Shown in pieces: positions 25,482 to 34,856 of a stretch of DNA of 46,880 nucleotides. The stretch lies in contig CANRIZ010000020.1 of assembly GCA_947630835.1 (NCBI GenBank), positions 1 through 46,880 of the forward strand. The letters run 5' to 3'. Source of the DNA: an uncultured Clostridia bacterium. Its GTDB lineage: Bacteria; Bacillota; Clostridia; Oscillospirales; Acutalibacteraceae. A program made the translations under genes and the position numbers. Below the pieces are notes generated by a model. The model was not told the DNA's origin. It saw only the letters and a program-made list of their open reading frames with translations, and made no database searches. Every line of letters begins with the position of its first letter. The stretch's first letter is position 1.

Positions 25482-26921
25482 TTATTCGTTAAAGGTTTTA
25501 CGTTGAATACTACCCCATTGGTTTTTAAGCTTTCTGAATCTTAAAATACCCTGAACACGGCTGAAAACAACGATTTGCCTGTATCCGAAATTTTCAATCA
25601 ACGCATAGCAGGCAAGCTCCATAGCCTGCTTTGGAGACATACAGCCTTTACGGGTATATTGCTCAAGAATAACGCCGCCTATAGAAAACAGGCTGCCTAT
25701 TGAAACGGTCAACAAAAGATAAATAATAAAGAAAAATGCGTTAAGCTCGCCCATCAGCAAAGAGAAAGGAATAATAAAGTATCCCAAAAATTCTATCATA
25801 GCGCCGAACAGCTCGTAAATCCAGTTATAAGGTATGGAAACCAAGCCCACAATTCCGTAAATCGGGTTAAAGGTCATCGAAAAATGGCTCAAAAGGGTAT
25901 CAAAAAGCCCGACCTGCCAACGACGTCTTTGATTCATAAGGTCCTTTAACGACATAGGACCCTGAGTCCAACAAACAGCCTCGTGGCAGAAAGCAATTTT
26001 GTATTTCATACTCTTTCTGCGCTTTCTGTTTCTTTCCTTAGCCCTCTGCTTTCTGAGATAGTGGTGGATTTTAACTATAATCTCCATATCCTCGCCTATG
26101 GTATTAAGCTTATATCCGCCGACCTTAATAACTATATCCTTCCTGAAAAGTCCGAATGCCCCCGATACTATCAACAAAGAGTTTCCCCAGGAAACACGGC
26201 CGTACAGGAACGAACGGAAATATTCAACAATCTGGAATTTTTCAACCATCTTTTTGGGAAGGCTGAATTCCCGCCACTCGCCGTCCTCTATAACAGAGCC
26301 GTTAGCTATGCGGACAAAGCCGCCCGCGACAACCGTTGAGCTGTCCTTCATAAACACCTGACCGAGCTTGAGCAGAGCGTCTCTTTCAATTCTCGAATCA
26401 GCGTCAAGGCAAGCAAACAGCGGGTAAGAGGAAGCGTTTATGCCTGCGTTAAGCGCGTCGCTCTTGCCGCCGTTTAATTTATCGATATACAACAAATTGG
26501 GATATTTACTGCTGTAATAAATCCCCTGTATTTCCTGCGTTTGAATTTCAACCTTTATAGATGATTTTATTTTTTTAAGGTTAAACGAATCAACCATTTC
26601 CTTGTGCGTGTTATCGGTTGAACCGTCGTTTACGACAATGATTTCAAATACGGGATAATTCATTTTCATAAGCGATTTAACGTTATGCACTATGTTCTCC
26701 TGCTCGTTGTAAGCAGGGATAATCAAAGAAATAGGAAGCAAGTTGTCCGAATCCTCATATCTTAAATAATCGTCGGAAATTTCAACTTTTTTGTCCTTTT
26801 TTATCCTGAATACGGATATTAAAAACTGAACCAAATAGATAAAAGAAAGCGAAAGCGTATACGCCATACAAAAGTAGTTGAAAAACGATATAAACTTTCT
26901 GATAATTTCAATAAAAGACAT
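25482..26921 (-). CDS. Processive-type GT2 glycosyltransferase (copy A)
   Basis: This 479-residue membrane glycosyltransferase has one N-terminal hydrophobic segment (about 16-38) and at least three C-terminal helices. The GT-A domain has LIIPAYNEQENI, VVNDGSTDNT, NGGKSDALNAG, CLDADSRIERD (DxD, about 173-175), GEDMEI and QRRRWQVGLFD, the Q-x-x-R-W type motif of polymerising synthases (cellulose, hyaluronan, PNAG class). An unusual basic insertion (KQRAKERNRKRRKS) sits after the GEDME motif. It should polymerise a sugar from a nucleotide donor and pass the chain through the membrane. It lies directly downstream of the HEAT protein gene, an order repeated in the right arm (copy B at 41597). Donor sugar cannot be predicted from sequence. 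Confidence 0.88.
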   Translation of the reverse strand: MSFIEIIRKFISFFNYFCMAYTLSLSFIYLVQFLISVFRIKKDKKVEISDDYLRYEDSDNLLPISLIIPAYNEQENIVHNVKSLMKMNYPVFEIIVVNDGSTDNTHKEMVDSFNLKKIKSSIKVEIQTQEIQGIYYSSKYPNLLYIDKLNGGKSDALNAGINASSYPLFACLDADSRIERDALLKLGQVFMKDSSTVVAGGFVRIANGSVIEDGEWREFSLPKKMVEKFQIVEYFRSFLYGRVSWGNSLLIVSGAFGLFRKDIVIKVGGYKLNTIGEDMEIIVKIHHYLRKQRAKERNRKRRKSMKYKIAFCHEAVCWTQGPMSLKDLMNQRRRWQVGLFDTLLSHFSMTFNPIYGIVGLVSIPYNWIYELFGAMIEFLGYFIIPFSLLMGELNAFFFIIYLLLTVSIGSLFSIGGVILEQYTRKGCMSPKQAMELACYALIENFGYRQIVVFSRVQGILRFRKLKNQWGSIQRKTFNE

Positions 26922-26967
26922 TTTTTACTCCCTTATTTCAGCGTCGATTTAAACGGAAATTATAAAC

Positions 26968-28044
26968 TTACATAACCTTGTACAGACATTCCTTAACCGC
27001 GTCGGCGGCATATCTGTCGTAGCCTTTTATAACTTCCTCAACATATTTCATACTTGCGTCCATTTCAACAAGGCATTGCGCGGCGCGTTTCCTTACCCAC
27101 CATTGCTCGTCGGCGGTAATCTGCTTTACAGCCAAAATACATTCTCTTGAGCATATCTTTTTAAGGCCGGGCAGTGAAGAAAGCCTTATAACCCAGTCGC
27201 TGTCCTTAGACGCCATAATCAGATACTGCTCCAAATCGGGCGAACCGAGGCTGGACATAGCCTTTACGCTTGCAATCCTTACCTGATTGCTGCCGCTTGT
27301 AAAGCCCTCGATATAAAGGCTTTTCAGGGAGTCAAGCTTGTCGTCCTTAACCGCCTTAAAAATTGTTGCTTTCATATAATCGCTTATATTGCCCTTTGTG
27401 GCAAAATATTTTCTTATAAGCAAGGACTTATCGCCGGTATAGTTGTTGAGCAGTTCGATAATTATCCTGTGGCTGAATTTTGTGTTATCCTCGCATTTTT
27501 CGAGAAAATCAATTACCGAAGCCTCTTCCCCGAGTATTGAAAGCGCCATACCGGCGTTATATTGCAAGGTGGTTTCTTTTGAATTAAGATACTCCTTTAT
27601 ATCCTGCGTAGCTTCGGTGGCGTTAAGGTCGGCAAGCAGTCTTAAAACGTATGATTTTTCGTACTTGTCGCACTTTTTAAGCAAATCGCGAAGCTCGGGA
27701 ATGAGGTTAAGATTTTCGTATATCTCGTCAAGTATTTTTATATTTGATTCCGACAAATTATCCTTATTTTTTATAAAATTCAGATAAACCGCGGAAGCGC
27801 AAAGCAAATAGGTGTTGCTCTTTTTGCAGAGCCTGCCCAATTCTTCTATTTCGGCTTTCCTTGAAGCCTTTGTGGGAGAGCCGAAAATTGCCGAAAAATG
27901 ATTTTTGGCGTTTGAAAGATTGTATTTTCTCTTCTTAAGGAAGTCCTCCTGCTGCTCGGCAACAACATATAACCATATAAAACCAAAAAGAATGAAAAAT
28001 ATTGAAATTATAAACATTATAACCGCCAAAGCTTCATAGCTCAT
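26968..28044 (-). CDS. Membrane-anchored HEAT-repeat protein (copy A)
   Basis: This 358-residue protein has one N-terminal transmembrane helix (about 8-30, IMFIISIFFILFGFIWLYVV) and then an all-helical cytoplasmic body. HEAT-like repeats are visible in phrases such as VRIASVKAMSSLGSPDLEQY, DWVIRLSSLPGLKKI and WWVRKRAAQCLVEMDASMKY. Such repeats form protein-binding solenoids with no catalysis of their own. The gene sits 46 bases upstream of the GT2 gene. A second anchored HEAT protein precedes the second GT2, overlapping it by four bases. The repeated pairing suggests that the HEAT protein is a scaffold or regulatory subunit of the synthase complex. Confidence 0.85.
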   Translation of the reverse strand: MSYEALAVIMFIISIFFILFGFIWLYVVAEQQEDFLKKRKYNLSNAKNHFSAIFGSPTKASRKAEIEELGRLCKKSNTYLLCASAVYLNFIKNKDNLSESNIKILDEIYENLNLIPELRDLLKKCDKYEKSYVLRLLADLNATEATQDIKEYLNSKETTLQYNAGMALSILGEEASVIDFLEKCEDNTKFSHRIIIELLNNYTGDKSLLIRKYFATKGNISDYMKATIFKAVKDDKLDSLKSLYIEGFTSGSNQVRIASVKAMSSLGSPDLEQYLIMASKDSDWVIRLSSLPGLKKICSRECILAVKQITADEQWWVRKRAAQCLVEMDASMKYVEEVIKGYDRYAADAVKECLYKVM

Positions 28045-28072
28045 AAAACCACTCCTTTTGATTTAAGTTTGA

Positions 28073-31000
28073 TTAATAGGAAGAAAAATACTTTTTCAAC
28101 GTGTCAAACGCCGATTTTTGAGAAATTGTATATTCGATATTCGCTTTTTCCCACGCCGTCCATTTAAACGCCTTATATCCTGCGGACTGCTTGCTTACAG
28201 GGAAGACGTACATGGTATCCTTAGACTTTTTATCGCCTATAAATACGGAGCATATAATGCCGTCGGTCATGGTTGTTCTGTATTGATTGTTCGCTCCGCT
28301 CGGAGCGCTTGCCGTATCGTTTATAACTATGCTTCTGGCGGGGTCCGTAAAGTTAAGCATAGCCCAGGGCAAGCGTACCCTTATAGAGTTGCCCGCGGTA
28401 AAGAACTGCGTGTTCTGCGATGAAAAGCTGCCGTAAACAAGCGGAGAAACAATGTCATACGAGGCGTTGTAGCTTTCCTTTGAGGATGTGGCGCCCTTAT
28501 TTCTGTTGTATGAAGAAGCGCAATAAACGGTGGCGGAATTTTTGCTTTCAAATTTGATGATAAACTCCATACCGGAAAGCGCGTTTCCGAAGAAGTTTTT
28601 ATCGTAATAGTATTCGCCGTCGTTCCTCTGATAAGTGTCAAAGCCCAGGTAAAGCTCTTCCGTCTCAAAGTTGACTTCCGTATCAAGGCTTATATTCAAG
28701 TACAGATAAGTTTCGTTGCAGCTTATCTGCATTTGATTCATCCTCTGCTTATTTTCCTCCAAAAGCAGTCCCGTTTCCTCGGGCTGAACAGAGTCAACGG
28801 AAAGCACGCCCGTGGTTTGACCCAAATCGGTAATATCGTGCCAAAGACCCGAAGATGAGAACGGAACGTTGTACTTTCTGTCGGCGTCGCTTACAGCCGC
28901 CCAGTTATCGTTGAGGTCGGCAATAAATCCGCCCGCAAAGCCGCCGCTGTTTATCGACTTATACATATCAAGCAAATACTGCGCCTGCTTTTCCTCGCTG
29001 AGTCCGTAAACGTCGGTTTCCGTTTCAAAAACATTAACACAGGTCGAAGCGCCGAAGCTTTCTATAAACACAGGTAATTTGCTGTTGTTTTTAATTTCCT
29101 TTAAATACAGCTTGTAGGAGTCGCTTGCGTTCTTGCCGCCTAACTTAACCTTACTGCTTTGATAAACGGCGTCGCTGTATTTTGCGCTGTAGGCAACGCC
29201 GAAATATGGCTTTGCCTCGTCGCTTACGCTTATATTGGAGGCGTTAAAGGTAACGGAGTTATTCTCCTGCCAAGCAGTACCCGAAAGCAAAGCCGTGCTT
29301 CCCTTTGCCGCCGTGACAACCAAATTGTTGTATTTTTCCTTATTGTATTGAAGCAAACAGTCGCAAAGGTCGGCAAGCAGAGCCTCCGCCGAATTGCCCG
29401 AAGCGCTTAAATATTTACCGTTATAGCTGTATTTTAAATTGGAAACGGTATTTCTCAACTGAGCGTCGGTCATATTCAAGTCTACAAAATACGCCGCAAG
29501 GTAATTTGAAACGTTATGCCTGTAGTTTTCCGCCGAGTTTGCGTCGTTAGCCGTCGCCTCGCTGTTTCCGTGAACGGAATCGACGGTAAATTCAATATGA
29601 TTGTGTAATTGCTCTATAACCGACGGGTCGGTAATTTTACTTTTGTCAACCGTATCCGGCGTAATAATACCCTGATAAAGATAGATTAGCTTATCTTTAT
29701 TCTCCTTGTTATGCTCGTACAATGCCCTGTAAAATTCGGGAGGATACAAGTCATACGCTCTTACGGCGTTTGCTCCGATTTCATCAAGCTGTGAAAACAG
29801 TTGCTCGTAATATGAAAAATCGTTTGAATATTCGTACCTGTTGCTGCCGGGAGCTTCGGCGTTTAAATTAAAGCCCTTTATCGAAAGCTTTTTCCACTCC
29901 CCGTCGACCTGAACCTCAAGGTTGTCGTTATTAAGACGGGTAAGGTTAATATCGGCGCGGGTTTCTGAATCGGAAACACGCTCTACGACTTTGTTTTTAT
30001 TGGTGTTTTTAATTATCCTTTTCATCATCGGCTCAAAGAACTGCCAATAAAAATGGGTAACGTCGCCGCCGTTATCAAATGAAATGGAACGATAAAACGT
30101 ATCGGCACCCAGGAAGCAGGACAGCTTCATATCGTCAACATAGTCGTTGAAATCGCCCGCAAAATAATAAGTAGGCGCAGTTTCATAGGGGTTTCTGACA
30201 ACTGCGGCAAATACGGGTTTATCGGATACCGGCGCAAATTCCTCCATACCCGTGGAATTTAAATTAAACTCGTACTCGGCAAGAGTTTCGGTGCCGCTGT
30301 TTGCCTCAACCAGCTCGAACCAGGCGTAATAATTTAACGACCTTTTGCCGAATTCCGATTTGAAATCCTTGGTTGTTCTGATTTTCAGCAGATTTTCATC
30401 TTCAAAATCGGTTTTGCCCTCGAGAACGATAATGTCGCCCTCGGTTGAAACAAGTAGTATGCCCGAACCCGAGCAGCGCCATTCAACGCCGTACTTCTGC
30501 TTATACATAGGAGGCGCCCAATATGGAACGTCGTCCAAATCCGCAAGGTCGTATATGTATCTTCCGGACCATCCGGTTTCGGTAATTCCGAACATCTTTT
30601 GAAGCTGCAGGGATATGGATTTTTCCGTGTTGTCAACGCCCAGAATATCCTGCTCGCCGATAACGACGCTTCCGAGCGAATGGCACAAGGCAACGGTATT
30701 CATATCCTCGCCCGTTATTCCCTTGTCCTCGGTTATCTCGGTTCCGTATGCGTCCGCCAAATATAAAATATCCGGTATTTCTTTAATGTCGTCAAGCACT
30801 CTTTCCTCGTCAAGGAGTTCAAAGTTTTCGTCGAGCATATAGCCGTAATAATCTTTTGTATAATCATACTTCTTTTTGGTTTCGGGGTTTTTAACCTTCA
30901 TATAGTTTAAAAGCCAGTTAAGACCTATATGCTTACGGTACACATTATCGACGTCGTCAAGGTAGCTGTGACTGTCGGCGGCGGTAGCGGGAACGGTTTT

Positions 31001-31186
31001 GTCCAAAACCGAAATATAAAGTTTTTTGGAGGGTTTTAAAAACCAAAATACAAACAGCGAAGAAATAAACACAAGCAAAACTATAATGATAAGCAAAAAT
31101 ATTCTGAGGCTTCTTTTCATTTTTCTGTAGTATTTTCTGAATACCTTTGCCTGTTTTTTCTCGCTCTTTTTATTATTTTCTCTCAT
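28073..31186 (-). CDS. Membrane-anchored pseudo-glycosidase fusion protein
   Basis: This 1037-residue protein has a basic cytoplasmic tail and one transmembrane helix (about 29-50), followed by an extracytoplasmic region. Residues about 55-395 form a domain I cannot assign (it contains DILYLADAYGTE and ALCHSLGSVVIGEQD). Residues about 430-800 align with the glycosidase-like barrels of its three paralogues (ANAVRAYDLYPPEFYRALYE; KLPVFIESFGAST), and the C-terminus carries the same beta modules (IRVRLPWAMLNFTDPA). The candidate acid/base Glu of the paralogues is replaced by Asn571 (YFVDLNMTD), the nucleophile position by Ser710, and WQDEWFK by LNDNWAAVSD. It is thus most likely non-catalytic, a glycan-binding or complex-organising subunit. 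It lies between the HD-GYP and HEAT genes in the riboswitch operon. Confidence 0.75.
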   Translation of the reverse strand: MRENNKKSEKKQAKVFRKYYRKMKRSLRIFLLIIIVLLVFISSLFVFWFLKPSKKLYISVLDKTVPATAADSHSYLDDVDNVYRKHIGLNWLLNYMKVKNPETKKKYDYTKDYYGYMLDENFELLDEERVLDDIKEIPDILYLADAYGTEITEDKGITGEDMNTVALCHSLGSVVIGEQDILGVDNTEKSISLQLQKMFGITETGWSGRYIYDLADLDDVPYWAPPMYKQKYGVEWRCSGSGILLVSTEGDIIVLEGKTDFEDENLLKIRTTKDFKSEFGKRSLNYYAWFELVEANSGTETLAEYEFNLNSTGMEEFAPVSDKPVFAAVVRNPYETAPTYYFAGDFNDYVDDMKLSCFLGADTFYRSISFDNGGDVTHFYWQFFEPMMKRIIKNTNKNKVVERVSDSETRADINLTRLNNDNLEVQVDGEWKKLSIKGFNLNAEAPGSNRYEYSNDFSYYEQLFSQLDEIGANAVRAYDLYPPEFYRALYEHNKENKDKLIYLYQGIITPDTVDKSKITDPSVIEQLHNHIEFTVDSVHGNSEATANDANSAENYRHNVSNYLAAYFVDLNMTDAQLRNTVSNLKYSYNGKYLSASGNSAEALLADLCDCLLQYNKEKYNNLVVTAAKGSTALLSGTAWQENNSVTFNASNISVSDEAKPYFGVAYSAKYSDAVYQSSKVKLGGKNASDSYKLYLKEIKNNSKLPVFIESFGASTCVNVFETETDVYGLSEEKQAQYLLDMYKSINSGGFAGGFIADLNDNWAAVSDADRKYNVPFSSSGLWHDITDLGQTTGVLSVDSVQPEETGLLLEENKQRMNQMQISCNETYLYLNISLDTEVNFETEELYLGFDTYQRNDGEYYYDKNFFGNALSGMEFIIKFESKNSATVYCASSYNRNKGATSSKESYNASYDIVSPLVYGSFSSQNTQFFTAGNSIRVRLPWAMLNFTDPARSIVINDTASAPSGANNQYRTTMTDGIICSVFIGDKKSKDTMYVFPVSKQSAGYKAFKWTAWEKANIEYTISQKSAFDTLKKYFSSY

Positions 31187-31257
31187 AAGGACCTACCCGA
31201 AAACAAAATCTGCTTTTGATTGAATTTATTTGAAAAATCGCAATTTATATTTACGTT

Positions 31258-33816
31258 TTACCCGATTTTTTCGGGTTGATAAAAGTTATCCAACCCCCCC
31301 CCATTTTGAACGGCAAAACGGGTTTCGTTTTCTTTTATATCTATAATTTCCATACCGCAGGACATAAAAGCGTTGACAACCTCGGGGTCAAATTCTTTGC
31401 CTCGGTGTTCGTAAATATATTCTATTGCGTCCTCATAGCTCCATTTTTCTTTATATTCCCGTTTTGAAACAAGAGCGTCAAAGACGTCCGCAACCCTGAC
31501 TATACGGGCGTAAATGCTTATTTCATCGCCCTTTTTGCCGAGGTAACCGCTTCCGTCGAAGTTTTCGTGATGCTCAAGCGTTACAAGCCTGGCTATGGAG
31601 AAAAGTCTGCCCTTAAGGCCGTCAAAAAGGTTGTAACCGCTTATGATATGCTGTTTTATAATCTCCCTTTCCTCTGCGGTAAGAGCGCCTTTTTTATTCA
31701 AAATTTCTCTGCTGATTGTAATTTTTCCGATGTCGTGCAAAATCGAAGCCTTGCCGATAAGCGCGGCGTCCTCGTCGTAGCCCATTTTTTTGGAAATAAG
31801 CTCGGCTATTTTTGCAACAACAAACAGATGCAGTCCCGTACCCTTGGATTTTTTCTCCGTAATAACGGCAAGATTAACAAAAGCGTTTGTTAGGTTCTCG
31901 TTCATTTCCTTATTGTCGGAAAAACTCCTGTAGGAAACGGCGACGGAGTTATAAAGGGACGAAATAAAGTTCTGCACGTTGCATTCGGTGGAAGCGTAGG
32001 CGTTATTAAAGATAATAAGCACAGATTCCTCCGCCTCGATAAGCATTTCGATAAAGCTTACTCCAACGGTGTATTTTTGCTCACTGTTTTTTAACGCCTC
32101 GCCTATAGAGTTGTAATCGAGCTCCTCGGTCGCATTGTCGGAAGCATATACCTCAACAAAGCTTCCGCCGTTCTCAACGGCGATATTAACGCTTGCGTCC
32201 TCGTTGACGAGCAGCATATCGCCCTTTTCGAGAAATTCGAGAGTTCTCTTTGAAAATTCAACAACAAAATCAATATTTGAAGAAAATCTGCCGGATTGCG
32301 AAATAATATCAGATACGGCGTCAAATATATTTTTGTTGTCTATGTTTACCTTATCCTTGGTATATTCGGCAATGTTTTTGTTCGCTATGTTCCTTGTGTA
32401 GGTAAAATAAAGAGTGATATTTAAGATAATCAGCGAAGCGGCGAACAGGAATACGGAATATTTCCATAAGCCCAATGCCGAAGCAAAGTCATTGAATATG
32501 TAAGAAATAAGCACGTACACGCTGACGACGTGCAAGGTGTTGTTGCGTTGGGTAATGATATTGTCCCACTTAGCCGATTCTATAAACAGCATAACCGCGC
32601 TTACAGCCGCCGCAACCGCGCTCAATATCAGACCTATTCTGATGACCGTAATGTTCGGTATCCAAGCCAAAACGGAAAAAATCGGCGCAAGGAACGACAG
32701 GTAAACTATCAGGGGCTTTTTATCCTTCATAAGCGAGTGGACGTTTATAACGGTAAATGAAGCCAACAATGCCGAAAGCGTGTTTACCGCCGAGAACCAA
32801 AGCATTGAGCCGAAGGCGGACGAATGGGACGACATTTCTGTTATAAACAGGACAAGGCCCATTAAAATCATAGTTCCGCTGAGTCTGAGCAAAACTACAA
32901 TATCCCTGCTTCTTATCATAGAAGCGAAAACAAGTATTGCAAGCGCAACGCCAAGCAATATTATTACGCCGCCCAGAAACAGTCCGATATTATCCATGAA
33001 GTTTACAGCCGAAAACGGATTTGTGTTTATGCCGTCGGTTATATTAGCTTTCAGGTTAAAGCCCAAAGGATAGTATATGAATAAATCGAGTCTTTGCGAT
33101 GAAGCGGATTCGGGCAATACTATCTCATTACAGCTGTTGCCCGTTAATATTTTTTCGCCGTAACCGTTGTTATAAACTTCAACGTCGCCGACAAGCACCT
33201 TTATCGGACTGTGCTCGGTAACAATTTTAAGCACCCTTACCTCGGACGACTCGTCAAGCGTATAAACGCAATGAACGTATTTGTCGCCCAACGGCTTTGA
33301 AATCAAATTTGATTTTTCCGCCTGATTGAAGGTTTCGGCGTTGTTAACTGCGGCGTCGCTCTTACCGGTTACAAAACGCCAGTTTATAATTTCGGTATCG
33401 TCGCTCGGCTTTATTACGTTGTTAAATACAAACTCGCAGCCCAAAGATACGGCGAAAACAAGCAAAGACACAAAGAAAAGCAAAACGGTTCTTTTTACGG
33501 CGGGATTAAGCTTTCCCTTAATCTTATCGGAATAATTCTCAACCGTTTCCTCTACGCTCCGCGCGTCTTCGTCTGATTCATTTTCCGAATTATCGACGTT
33601 TTTTTCTTTTTTGCTTCGTTTGTCCTTTTTTCTCTTTTTGGACTTTTTGCCTTTTCTGTCGGCGTTGTCCGAAGCCTGCTCTTCGTCAATCGACTCGTCG
33701 GAGCCGACGTTTGTTATATCCTCCGATAAATTTTCGGAGGATATATCGTTCTTCGTTTCCGACTGCGGAGTTTGCTCCAATTCGTTTTTATCGTTATTGT
33801 CAACCGTCCCGCTCAT
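31258..33816 (-). CDS. Membrane HD-GYP domain protein (predicted c-di-GMP phosphodiesterase)
   Basis: This 852-residue protein begins with a long charged cytoplasmic tail rich in Lys and Glu (about 1-105), then one transmembrane helix and an extracytoplasmic sensor-like beta domain (about 130-270). A block of seven or so helices (about 275-480) follows, giving a 7TM-DISM-like layout. A GAF-like segment (about 500-650) precedes the HD-GYP domain, with HDIGK near 694, EHHENFDGSGY near 748-758 and RVADVFDAL near 777. The usual GYP triplet reads GYL, otherwise the catalytic histidines and aspartates are present. HD-GYP enzymes hydrolyse c-di-GMP to GMP. Encoded second in an operon led by a c-di-GMP riboswitch, it could close a feedback loop. 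Confidence 0.88.
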   Translation of the reverse strand: MSGTVDNNDKNELEQTPQSETKNDISSENLSEDITNVGSDESIDEEQASDNADRKGKKSKKRKKDKRSKKEKNVDNSENESDEDARSVEETVENYSDKIKGKLNPAVKRTVLLFFVSLLVFAVSLGCEFVFNNVIKPSDDTEIINWRFVTGKSDAAVNNAETFNQAEKSNLISKPLGDKYVHCVYTLDESSEVRVLKIVTEHSPIKVLVGDVEVYNNGYGEKILTGNSCNEIVLPESASSQRLDLFIYYPLGFNLKANITDGINTNPFSAVNFMDNIGLFLGGVIILLGVALAILVFASMIRSRDIVVLLRLSGTMILMGLVLFITEMSSHSSAFGSMLWFSAVNTLSALLASFTVINVHSLMKDKKPLIVYLSFLAPIFSVLAWIPNITVIRIGLILSAVAAAVSAVMLFIESAKWDNIITQRNNTLHVVSVYVLISYIFNDFASALGLWKYSVFLFAASLIILNITLYFTYTRNIANKNIAEYTKDKVNIDNKNIFDAVSDIISQSGRFSSNIDFVVEFSKRTLEFLEKGDMLLVNEDASVNIAVENGGSFVEVYASDNATEELDYNSIGEALKNSEQKYTVGVSFIEMLIEAEESVLIIFNNAYASTECNVQNFISSLYNSVAVSYRSFSDNKEMNENLTNAFVNLAVITEKKSKGTGLHLFVVAKIAELISKKMGYDEDAALIGKASILHDIGKITISREILNKKGALTAEEREIIKQHIISGYNLFDGLKGRLFSIARLVTLEHHENFDGSGYLGKKGDEISIYARIVRVADVFDALVSKREYKEKWSYEDAIEYIYEHRGKEFDPEVVNAFMSCGMEIIDIKENETRFAVQNGGGLDNFYQPEKIG

Positions 33817-33855
33817 AAAAACCCCTTAATTAATTATTTTCCCGAATATTTTTAA

Positions 33856-34674
33856 TTAATTGTTTTCGGCATATTTACGCAAGAGAATTTCTATTCTCTT
33901 TTTCTTATCATCAGAAGAATCCTCAAAGCTTTCCGAAGAAGGCTTGGAAGTATGCTCTGCGGTGAAGCTTAAAACCTGGTCGTTATTCTTAACCGCATTT
34001 GTTTCGGGTTCGGATTCGGGCTCGTCTTCCCGCTCTGCCGAAACGGTGTTTTCCGAAGCTGTGGGCAAATTAACGCTCTTTAAAGGAGCTTCGTTTATTG
34101 GCGCGGAAGGCGTTTCGATATTATCCTCAACCTCTTTTTCGGGCTGAACGTCCTTTACCGGCTCAGGGTTTACAGGCACGGGATTAACAGGAGCCGCAGG
34201 CTTGAAAGCGTTTTGTTCTTTTTCCGACGGGGCTTCCGCAGCGGCATATGCAACGGGAGGTACGGGAGCGCCGGGGAACTGCATAGCGTTGGGATTTACG
34301 GGCATACCGTAAGGCATCATATACTGCATCGGGTAATAAGCGCCGTAACCTGCCTGCTCATAAGGCGCTTGTGTATGTACGTTTTTGTTTTCCTGAGCTT
34401 CAACGGCGGGCTGCTGAGCCTCGGCTGCCGTCTCAACGGTTTCTTCGGCGGCGGCTTCCTCTTTTTCGGCAGGCTTGCTGTCCTCTAAACAGCTTGTTGC
34501 CCTTGCAACCATAACGGGCGTATCGTTCTCGTCAAGTATTGTAATTGTTGTTTCAAACTTTACGCCTTTAAGCTCTTCGTCCAAATCGTCCTTTTCGTTT
34601 AAATACATACTCTGAACAAAATTTGATGATGACAACGCAGACGCTTTGAGAATGTTCTTAAATGACTCTTTCAT
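33856..34674 (-). CDS. Disordered Pro/Glu/Ala-rich protein, first gene of the riboswitch operon
   Basis: This 272-residue protein has no signal peptide or membrane segment and is of unknown function. The first 65 or so residues look structured (MKESFKNILKASALSSSNF, then a beta-like FETTITILDENDTPVMVARA). The rest is low-complexity: Glu/Ala-rich, then Tyr/Pro/Met-rich (YGAYYPMQYMMPYGMPVNP), then acidic with many Ser and Pro. The C-terminus is a short charged helix (KKKRIEILLRKYAENN). It is translated from ATG 34674 with the site AGAGGG, directly downstream of the riboswitch terminator. The position suggests a cytoplasmic adaptor or regulatory partner of the polysaccharide system. I do not recognise a family. 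Confidence 0.75.
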   Translation of the reverse strand: MKESFKNILKASALSSSNFVQSMYLNEKDDLDEELKGVKFETTITILDENDTPVMVARATSCLEDSKPAEKEEAAAEETVETAAEAQQPAVEAQENKNVHTQAPYEQAGYGAYYPMQYMMPYGMPVNPNAMQFPGAPVPPVAYAAAEAPSEKEQNAFKPAAPVNPVPVNPEPVKDVQPEKEVEDNIETPSAPINEAPLKSVNLPTASENTVSAEREDEPESEPETNAVKNNDQVLSFTAEHTSKPSSESFEDSSDDKKKRIEILLRKYAENN

Positions 34675-34718
34675 AACTTATACCCTCTTTTTTTGAATTT
34701 TTGAGTTGATAATTTATA

Positions 34719-34761
34719 TATAAAAAAGCCGCAAATAATGTTTACAACATCATTCGCAGCC
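34719..34761 (-). terminator. Riboswitch expression platform: intrinsic terminator
   Basis: On the minus strand a long stem (GGCTGCGAATGATGTT pairing with AACATTATTTGCGGC, 34761-34728) is followed by TTTTTTATA. Its 5' arm overlaps the 3' end of the c-di-GMP aptamer (GACTGGCTGC), so aptamer folding and terminator folding should compete. That layout predicts that ligand binding prevents termination (an ON switch), an inference to be tested. Confidence 0.85.
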
Positions 34762-34838
34762 AGTCAATCATAGTGTTAATACCTTAGACACTCAGCTTTG
34801 CGCCACTGCTTTTCAGCAGCTTTGCCTGTCATTCATTT
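34757..34838 (-). promoter_or_regulatory. Cyclic di-GMP-I (GEMM-I) riboswitch aptamer
   Basis: Reading the minus strand, the leader contains the GEMM-I signature parts in order. ACAGGCAAAGC comes first, then a hairpin GCTGCT-GAAA-AGCAG whose GNRA loop is the conserved tetraloop. GGCGCAAAGC follows, then a second stem opening with GAGTG, TCTAAGG (tetraloop-receptor strand) and its return GATTGACTGGCTGC, which carries the 3' ligand-contact region. The aptamer starts about 12 bases after the predicted transcription start and runs straight into an intrinsic terminator. The controlled operon includes an HD-GYP c-di-GMP phosphodiesterase and a GT2 polysaccharide synthase, exactly the functions expected of c-di-GMP control. 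The closing P1 stem is not obvious by eye, so exact ends are approximate. Confidence 0.88.
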
Positions 34839-34856
34839 GTCTGTTTTTGCAACAAC

